A stretch of DNA of 64,000 nt, taken from positions 1 to 64,000 of the forward strand of contig VDMD01000096.1 in the NCBI GenBank assembly GCA_007026445.1. The letters are read 5' to 3'. This DNA is from Schizophyllum amplum (Eukaryota; Basidiomycota; Agaricomycetes; Agaricales; Schizophyllaceae). Positions 56,488 through 64,000 of the stretch are shown here, piece after piece; position 1 is the first letter of the stretch; each line of letters begins with the position of its first letter. The notes beneath the pieces are model-generated. The model made no database searches. It saw only the letters and a program-made list of their open reading frames with translations, and was not told the origin of the DNA. Made by a program: the position numbers and the translations under genes.

Positions 56488-58663
56488 CTACAAAGTCGCC
56501 ATGACCGCCTTTATCGCGGCTTCGCCGTCCTGCAGCCCGGTATAAAACCCGTCACGGTAGCGCTCCTCCATCCCTGGCGCCACGATGCCGCCCGCGGCAC
56601 CGTCTGGAGGTGTCACGCCCGTACCGAGTTGCGTGCCTCCAGCTACCAGGTTCGCCATGCTATCCATAACGTACTGCCCCTTGAATCCCAGACGCGAACC
56701 GCCCTCCAATGCGAACGCCTTCGCCGTAAGATACCCATCCCCGTAGCCTCTTGCGAACGATGCCTGCTCGTCGGAAGGCTGACCTGTAGCCGCCTGCAGA
56801 AGATCGCGATTGGCGTGCGTCCCGGACTGGCCCAATCTCTCGCTCCGACGCAGATGGATTGCCTCGAAACGATGTCTTGAGTTTCCGCCGAAAGACTGCG
56901 TCATTCGAGCGAGGTCGACGTAGGTCTTGAGGGACGGATCGAACCGTCGAGCAACATGGGCCGTGTGCACTTCGCGCGCCGCCAGTGGCAGCTTTCCCAA
57001 GATATCGCTCATCGGCGGCGCGACCATCGAGCCCACGGTCGTCGCAAAGTGGGATCCACGCTGCGCGTCGGCGTAGGGGTTCGCTTGGTCCAGGCCCACG
57101 ACTCCCGGTTGCCCATAGGAGAAGAATGAAGACGGCAGACTGCGGCCAACTGCGTCCCTAAAGCACCAGCCCGGGTTCGAGTCACAATCTTCCGTACGGT
57201 AGGCTGAGGCGATAGATGTCAGCAGGATACTTTACAAAGCTCATTGGACATACCCCAGAAGGCCCAGCCTGCAGTGCTGTTCGTGTAGACGTCCATTTGA
57301 TGAGTGCAGAAGTCACGTCTGGCTGCGTCCGCGTCTTGCTCGCCCGACAGGCTGTCTGGGGTCAACGCGCAAGACCACTCGCCGATGACTGTGAATTAGT
57401 TTAATAAGGATGCACGAAGTTTTGAGAATGATACTCACTGAGATTTCTCCGCTCCTGCGTGGAGGCCTGTACGAAGCGCTCGGCCACGCCGGTCTGGACG
57501 TCATTCGTATGGTCGGAGGCAGACTCCGTCGCATCTTCGGAGGTGAAGACGAAGTACGAATGGTTGTCCTGCACGACGAAGTCGACCCTCTTAGAGACAT
57601 AGTCGCTAAATTGTTCGAGGTTGAAACCGTCGTGAATATAGAGCGGGATTGTAGGCGAAATCTGACGGAGAGTCTGGATGGCGCGGTCGTCTGGGAGAAT
57701 GTGAGTTAGTCATCAATAAATCGCCAACGTAATTCAACTCACAGAATGCTGGCAGCTCGGGCACGTTCTGAGGCTCATTGAGTAGTTGGACGCCGACAAC
57801 GTTCGTGACGCTGGAAAGCTGTTGCACAAGGAAGGACAGCGCCTCGATCGTGCGCGCCTTGTTACCCTCGTCGCCGAACAGTTGCGTCTGCCCGTCGCTA
57901 ACGCCGGAATGGGCTTGACCATTTTGGCTACCGACAGCGCCGTGCATGTCGACCAGGACGCCCAATCCAGCCTCGCCCGCCAAGTTGATAGCGCGCACCA
58001 CTCGTTGCCAGGAATTTGCGTACACATCTGACACTGACTGGAAAGGCGTTCCAGACGTGAACGCGGGACCCAGCGACCAGTATCCTATTGGCAGGCGGAC
58101 CGTGTTGATACCGATGCTCGCAAGATACTGGAAGTCGGTCGCAGTGATAAACGTGTCCCAGTGCCGCTCGAGCAGTGCGCGGGCATTGTCCGTGGAATTC
58201 CATCCCTGGGCGATGTCAAGTTCGGACAGCTGCGTACCGTTCGCGCAGGTGAAAAGAGAGGGCGTCATCCATTGCTCGTGAACGAACCTGGAATGGTGGG
58301 GTCAGCATATCTGAGCGGAATGATAGGGTATATTGCGCACCAGGATCCTAGGTTCACCGATTGCTGTTGGCGGTACCGAAAGATGTTCGCCTTGACGGGG
58401 TCAAAAGGAGGGAATGCGTCTAGGGCGGGGGCTTCAACGGGATACGGCTCGACGTAGCATGCATCGTGCTGGGTATCAAGGGCGTGCGGCGTCGCAATTG
58501 AGCCGACGCCAATGTCCGCGGGGTCCTTTTGGAAAGGCTGGTCCGGCACGGCAACGTAATTCAGCGCAGGCTGTTGGGCGTTGGTCGTAGGGACCGGCGA
58601 GGGCTTGTAGAGTCCCTGCTGCAGGCTGAGGGCGTGCAGCACGAGGGTTAATTTGTCGAGCAT
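56488..58663 (-). CDS. Glycoside hydrolase family 5 (exo-beta-1,3-glucanase-like) with C-terminal extension
   Basis: Exons read from MLDKLTLVLHALSLQQGL at 58663 to the stop at 56488. The first intron follows NLGSW, the next exon starts FVHEQWMTPSLFTCANGTQL. The TIM-barrel motifs are GINTVRLPIGYWSLGPAF, LGVLVDMHGAVGSQNG, VGVQLLNEPQNVPELPAF (acid/base Glu, about residue 277) and VIGEWSCALTPDSLSG (nucleophile Glu). They resemble glucan 1,3-beta-glucosidases. After the barrel come about 200 residues not found in the yeast enzymes, with FARGYGDGYLTAKAFALEGG and MEERYRDGFYTGLQDGEAAI. The N-terminus is only mildly hydrophobic, so secretion is uncertain and a cytosolic or intracellular role is possible. 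Confidence 0.85.
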
Positions 58664-59826
58664 GGCTCGGGAAATAGTAATGAGGGAATAAGGAGTTGGG
58701 CACTGGTATAGAACACAGATGCTAGCTCTGTGCGGCGAACTGGGATCCCGCCCAGATGGCGAAGGAGGTTAGATGATGGGAGGAGGAAAAGAAGGAAATC
58801 CCAGCCTCCGCCTCTTCAACGCGTCCCGCCACTCTAATTGACGCGACGACGCGTCGGTGACAGCGGAAGGACATGTTGGATGACAGCGACATGCCTCGCC
58901 GTTTCCCACGCTGAAGAGCAAGTTTGAGGGCCCAACAGGCTCAACTGAAAAGGATGTTGCTCTATAAAATTTGATCAGCGCGCCATTCACTACACAAACG
59001 CCGGTGCTTACTTTATAAGCACGGGTGTCCCTTGACAGGGCGGCCGAGCGAGCGCGAGGTCCAACCCAGAGGTATGATCATACATATGCCAAGTTGAACG
59101 CGCGCGTACATGAATTTCAGTCGCTCGAGAGAAGACTATGGCGGCGGCGAGTGGGATGGACGGTAAGTGGAGATTGAACGATGTCGAAGACAAGTAGAAG
59201 ACGGCGCAGAAGTTGTCCTTCACTGCAGTCGTCTGGAGATCATCATAGCACCTGCTTGAGGTGTACTCTCCCAAGAGAGACGCATATGGACGACGTCGTC
59301 GACTGCACCTTCTCGACAGTCCTAGTCAGGCAGCAGGACTGAACATTAGCTGGGTCGTGCGTGCAGCAGCAGCGACACTGGCACCGTGACGGTGAGCTTC
59401 AAAAACGAGATGGAGCTCAATTTGACTCTAGATAGTGGCTCATGCAGCCGGATCATTCGATGAACCAAAGAAACAGAAGCAACAAGCTTGACGATGATAG
59501 TAGGGGACAAGCCGCGGCGGAAAACACGGTTGACATCATGTGATCCCAGGTCCGGTTGGCGGCGCCGGATATCCCCGGCGGCCCTCCCTTTGTTCTCCTT
59601 TCGTATCCGCGTATGAGCTTCACTTCCTCTCTCGGCCAAAATTTCCCCGTATGGATGAATGCGCATCTCACCCAACGTGTTATATACTGGCACGGTAAGC
59701 CGGCAAGTTGTCAAGACTCGCTCCTCTCGCCCATCATCCTCTGGCATAACAGCTCTCCCTCGGTGCGTCCCTCCCCGACGTCGCCCGTAAACGTCAAGTC
59801 TGAGAAGTGACCAGTTCTTTACAGCG
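58664..59826. promoter_or_regulatory. Divergent intergenic region
   Basis: 1.16 kb between the GH5 gene (minus) and F-box gene 3 (plus). A 163-codon minus frame (59346-59837) has no recognisable motif and is not called. Confidence 0.4.
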
Positions 59827-61414
59827 ATGTCTAGCATACTTCATTCCGCGTTACCAATCCAGGCCGTGGTGAGGAGCGGAGGGCAGATCATGGACGCCGC
59901 CGGTATGCTCTTCGAAAGTCGTTTCCCGAACGTCACACTCACCAGGCTGTACAGATCGCCGAGCATACCACAAACACATATTCAAAGCCCTATCTGAGCG
60001 CCAGACCCTCAAGTCAACCGTTCGCTCGACTACTTCAGGTCAGTGAGATCTCATCGTCGTTCCTTACCTGCAAAGCTAACAAATCTCAGAGCGCATGGAT
60101 GACGGCCATCCTTCACCCTACGCTCGCGACCTTGATTTTACGACGCGTGAGTAGCTTCGTATGTTCATCTTCTTGCTACTCACCATTGGACCTCCAGCGT
60201 CGCACCGGCACAAGAGCTTCATTCAACGCCTGCCCAACGAGCTGCTTTGCTGCATCTTCCTCATGTGCGGCGATCCGAACCCCGTGGCTGGATATCCTCG
60301 GGACGAACATATGCACAAAGTGGACGTGAACTGGAGCCACTTCAATCTATACAGTCGGTCAGCAGTCCTCCTCGGTCGCGTCTGCTCGCGCTGGTTTACT
60401 GTCACGCGAGGATTTCCTAGGCTTTGGACCGTCTTCGATGTTGGCGCCCCGTCTCCACTCGACTTCGTCGCTCTGAAACTCTGCCTCCGCCATTCGGAAA
60501 GCTTGCCTCTTTCCTTGCGCATCCATGACTACATTTTCCTCCCAAGCAACTACGACCTCATAGCCAAACGCGTCAAGCACCTGTTGTGCATCGTCGCAGA
60601 CCACGCGAAGAGGTGGGAGGAGATATCCTTGCATGTCATGGAAGTGAGGGACATCCTCGACCCTCTGCTCGCCCTCCCGCGTGGCGCCTTCTCGTGTTTA
60701 GCGCGAGCGTCCCTAGTCACAGAGGAAGCCCGTCGACCCGCCCCCGACGGTCCCATCGCTCTCTTGTGGAAATACTTCCACTCCGAACCCTCGCTCCGTG
60801 TGGTCGAATGGCCCGATAGACCATTAATCCATGTCGACCTCAGCAATCCTCTTCTCGGCAATCTCACCCATATCGGTATGGGAGATGTCGCGCAGCATGA
60901 TCTTTTATTACTTCTTCGGCACTGCCCACTTGTCCTGGTCGTACAAGCTGGCATTCTTCACCGGCGTTACTACGAGATTCCACTGCAGTCTTCACCGACG
61001 CTTCATCTACCGTGCCTACAGCAGCTGGTGCTGGCCGGAGCTGACGATTTGACTCCCATATATTCATCTCTCGTTGTTCCTGCTCTTGTCCGGCTGGACC
61101 TCTCCGCAACGAAGGTGCAGAAGGATGCCATTGTTAGTATGCTGACACGGTCCATCGCACACCTGATCATGTTGACCATTCATTGTCCTGTGGATGGGCA
61201 GAAGGACAACATCGCTGCTCTACTCCAAAACCAGAGTCTGCAGCAATTGAAGATACTTCGTTACGACTATCGTACTGTTCTACCTTGGTGGCGGACGGAG
61301 GAGGAACCTCAAGAGCTATTGCCTTTCCTATCGCCTGTCATTGGACTCTTCACTGAGTGGCAGGATGCGGAGGATGCATACGAGAGGGAGACCTGCAGGG
61401 TGTGGCGTATATAG
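59827..61414 (+). CDS. F-box protein 3
   Basis: Exons 59827-59902, 59955-60038, 60090-60146 and 60198-61414 join in frame to 477 residues starting MSSILHSALPIQAVVRSGG. The F-box is FIQRLPNELLCCIFLMCGDP, then VLLGRVCSRWFTVTRGFPRL and WTVFDVGAPSPLDFVALKLC, in the same order as F-box proteins 1 and 2. Leucine-rich segments follow (LHLPCLQQLVLAGADDLTPI, VPALVRLDLSATKVQKDAIV, QSLQQLKILRYDYRTVLPWW). It is a more distant paralogue of the pair, with more introns at the 5' end. It is convergent with partner gene B. A later in-frame ATG at 59890 would also be possible. Confidence 0.78.
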
Positions 61415-61518
61415 GCAAGTATCAAGAATCACAACGGTGCGGGTGTTCACGCGCGTTCACGTTCAAATGTACTAGTTGTCATGCTTCTGCTCGCTTCATC
61501 TATATACGCAAAATCCAT

Positions 61519-63434
61519 CTACTGAGAAAACGTGTAGAACGACCAGGCGTCCCTATCCTTGAACAAGGCCTCGACCTCGGTGTATGCCTTGACCTTGACG
61601 CCGAAACGAACCTTGACGGTCCTAGGAATACAGGCCAGGAACCTGAAAGGGACGTCGACGTCCGTCGCGGTGATATGCATGATGGACGGATAACGGGGAA
61701 CGTTCTCCATCCGCGAAGCGCCGATGGCCTTGTGTGAATCCGTCAGGATGTCGCGCACCACTAGAACTTCTAAGCTACCACACTGAGACAGGATCCTTTC
61801 CACATCTGCTTCATGGACGGGGAAAAGCATGTCCAGTTGACGTATGCAGCCTAGAGGAAAGACGAACAGACGCCAAAGCTGGAAGCGTCCTTTCAGACTA
61901 AGGTGCTGCAGGTTGGAAAAGTAGATCGGGAAAGTTGACGTCGCGGGATCGTTGATATGAAGCATGCACATTTCCTCCAAGCCACGCAAGCTGACCGAAA
62001 GAAAATGGTGCAGGTGTTGCTTGACATGCTCCAAGACACACAGGAGCGCGTCTCTCCGACCGCGGTAGCCGCCTTTCACTATGCACGCGCGTAAATCGAG
62101 GCGCAACCGCGTCCACCCGGGGGCGTGCTGTACGCATATTTGGGCAAGTTCGGCCAACCCCTCGTCAAAAGGCAGGTAACCCCGGTGACGGCCAATCTGT
62201 GACTTGGCTCGAACATCGACTGTCAGCGTCCGACCTGGATAAGGACCATTATCGTCGAGGAAATGGCGGACGCGCATGAAAGTATGCTCAGCCTCGTCTG
62301 TAGAAGGCGACGTCACCGTCGCGGGCCCTTCCACGAACCTGCCGGCTTCACCAGGTGCACGACCACGTTGCGTTTCCCCGATTATGGTTGAATGGTCGGG
62401 GGAGGACTGACTTGCAGGGTGCGACACTGAAGAAGGCAGGTTATGGTCCACAGGAACAAGAGGCATATCGTTCCTTAGCGAGGGTGACCTGACATCATGC
62501 GCCGGTTGATCGTTCCGCGGATGTTCGACCTGGCGCGATGCTTGTCCCTGCCCGATGTTGAGGAGGTTGTGCAGCTGTTGAAGGGATGCATCACCTGGCA
62601 TGGGGGAGCGGCTGCGAAGGATGGGCAATTGGGACATCGGTGTCCCCTCCGACGGGGTCTGGGCGCGAGCAGGCATAGGTACGGTCGAACGAGAGGCAGA
62701 ATCCGGGCCGGCTGCAGCTGTATGGGAAGTGGTCGCTTCAGATGAGGGAGGAAGAGGTTGACGGGTGGCCCGGGAGTTGTCGATAGGGGCACTGGCGGAG
62801 GGGATACCGGTGGTGGTAAGGGCCTCCGTCATATGCCCAGTGTTGAGATTGCTGTGACTCTGACTGTCATTTGCGGATTGTGAAGTGCGGCCGACGGACG
62901 TGCCCTCATGAGGAGAATTGTCGCCCGGAGAAGGCTGACGTACGTGCGTAACCTCAGACGAGACCTGAACGTTGTCGGCGTGCGCGTCTGCGCTCGACCT
63001 CCGGGACAAAAGGTCAGCTATCTGCTCCAACATCGTGCTGTGATGCTGCAGTTCGTGCTCCAACACCGCACTGTGATGCTGCAGTTCGGCGAGTACGGGG
63101 TCGTTGAAGTGAGAGTCCTCGAGGACGGGGTGAGGGCCCGCTGAGTATGCTGGAGGCGGGGTCGAGAATTCGACGCTACTTTCGCTGTTCAACAGCCGCG
63201 CAATGCCGTGAACGAGGCCAGAGAAGAAGCGCCTGACGGGGCTACGTCGACCGCGCCTTCGACCGTCATGTTGCCTACCCTCACGAACGGATGCAGAGGG
63301 AGGCGTAATGATTCCCACAGCCGGTCCAGCCGGCGGGGCAGTCACGTCAGACGAAAGAACTGCAGAGCGTGGAAAAACCGTCAATATTTTGAGGCCGCGG
63401 TGGATGCAATCAACGCACCTTGTTGGTCGGACAT
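61519..63434 (-). CDS. F-box partner protein B: disordered with leucine-rich C-terminus
   Basis: A tiny first exon (63419-63434, MSDQQ) joins exon 2 (61519-63359) for 618 residues. After LSSDVTAPPAGPAVGIITPP comes a basic amphipathic segment (SPVRRFFSGLVHGIARLLN), like that in partner A. A short heptad repeat follows (AELQHHSAVLEHELQHHSTM), then about 200 polar residues. The C-terminal 250 residues align with partner A: FSNLQHLSLKGRFQLWRLFV, IRQLDMLFPVHEADVERILS, GSLEVLVVRDI and VKVRFGVKVKAYTEVEALFK. No known domain. The gene is convergent with F-box gene 3, the stops about 105 bases apart. Confidence 0.72.
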
Positions 63435-64000
63435 CTTCCTTGTCGTGGATCGTCAAGATCGTGAGTGTAGATGAGATCAGCGAGGCGTAAAGAGGCGTCC
63501 TTAACGTCGTGGACAGAAATCGTGAGTAGCGTCGAGCTTGAGATGTCGTGGGGGCGTAGGGAACGTCGTTTCTGCCGTATGCTGCATGCCACTTGCCCGC
63601 TTAAAAGGACGTCAAGATTGAGAGACAATAGGCGACGCCTATTGTTGTCTGTCGCCTTCTGACAATACCGCAAATTGTTTGAGGCAACTGGAATTGATTA
63701 TATGGCGTTGGAAGATAGTGGCCGTCATCGTTTGTCTTCTAGCCGACGGAGGCGGAAGGGAACAATCGTCGCGGTACGTTCGTATTGTGCAGTCGGTAAG
63801 ATCGGACCGCGCACAAGGACAATACCTTGCATTTGTGGCGATGCCGACTTTCTTTTGTTCCTCGCCACATACTACAGCGCACGAGCATCTGTGATATGAA
63901 GTTCTAGTGAGCGTTGGCATATTCCAAGGCATCCCATGCATAATAATGATACATAAGACATCGCGATACTTGGACGACAAAGGAGTGACTGGCCGGCATT
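63435..64000. promoter_or_regulatory. Upstream region of partner gene B to the window end
   Basis: No gene seen in these 566 bases; chance frames only. It must hold the promoter of partner gene B. Confidence 0.4.

Noticed and set aside
57165..57190. tRNA B-box-like GGTTCGAGTC
   Set aside because: Lies within the GH5 coding sequence with no A box or cloverleaf around it.
59346..59837. 163-codon minus frame upstream of F-box gene 3
   Set aside because: No recognisable motif; overlaps the first exon region of the F-box gene and looks like chance.

Overview
This is nuclear DNA of a filamentous basidiomycete, most likely an agaricomycete. Genes are dense and interrupted by many very short introns (about 45-75 bases, GTRNGT...YAG). 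There are fungal housekeeping genes, an expanded F-box family, and relics of a LINE and of a tyrosine-recombinase retroelement. Gene models were built by hand from reading frames and splice signals. Family names rest on recognised motifs, not on a database search.

Layout. 1-10.6 kb: HAT2/MSI1-type WD40 protein (cut by the left edge), ATP synthase subunit e, a 4 kb gene-poor stretch, an F-box/LRR-like gene, ribosomal protein uS10 and riboflavin kinase. 10.7-14.6 kb: the 3' end of a LINE, a secreted isochorismatase-fold hydrolase and a multi-pass membrane protein. 15.5-31.8 kb: two nearly twin F-box genes in opposite orientation (15.5 and 29.4 kb), each tail-to-tail with a second gene or its remnant. 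Between them lie an aldo-keto reductase with an in-frame stop, a 3.3 kb retroelement with split direct repeats A1-B1-A2-B2, and COG8. An SDR-like gene follows. 32-47 kb: two lineage-specific genes, an SR-like protein, importin-9/Kap114, a truncated F-box gene, mitochondrial uS15 and a type II membrane phosphodiesterase. 47.8-56.2 kb: a hypothetical gene with a glycine-rich hydrophobic segment, then a four-copy tandem array of an unknown family (two intact copies, two broken) ending at adenosine kinase, whose 3' exon was copied along with it. 56.4-64 kb: a GH5 glycosidase with a long C-terminal extension, and a third F-box/partner pair.

Three observations stand out. First, the 19,089-22,398 element has exactly the repeat layout of Ngaro/PAT-type retrotransposons but carries only one ORF, so it looks like a non-autonomous derivative; it sits in the promoter of the aldo-keto reductase. 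Second, the F-box gene plus a disordered-N-terminus / leucine-rich-C-terminus partner occurs three times, always convergent, which suggests a two-gene unit that duplicates as a block. Third, the unknown tandem family next to adenosine kinase shows duplication followed by decay in several visible stages.
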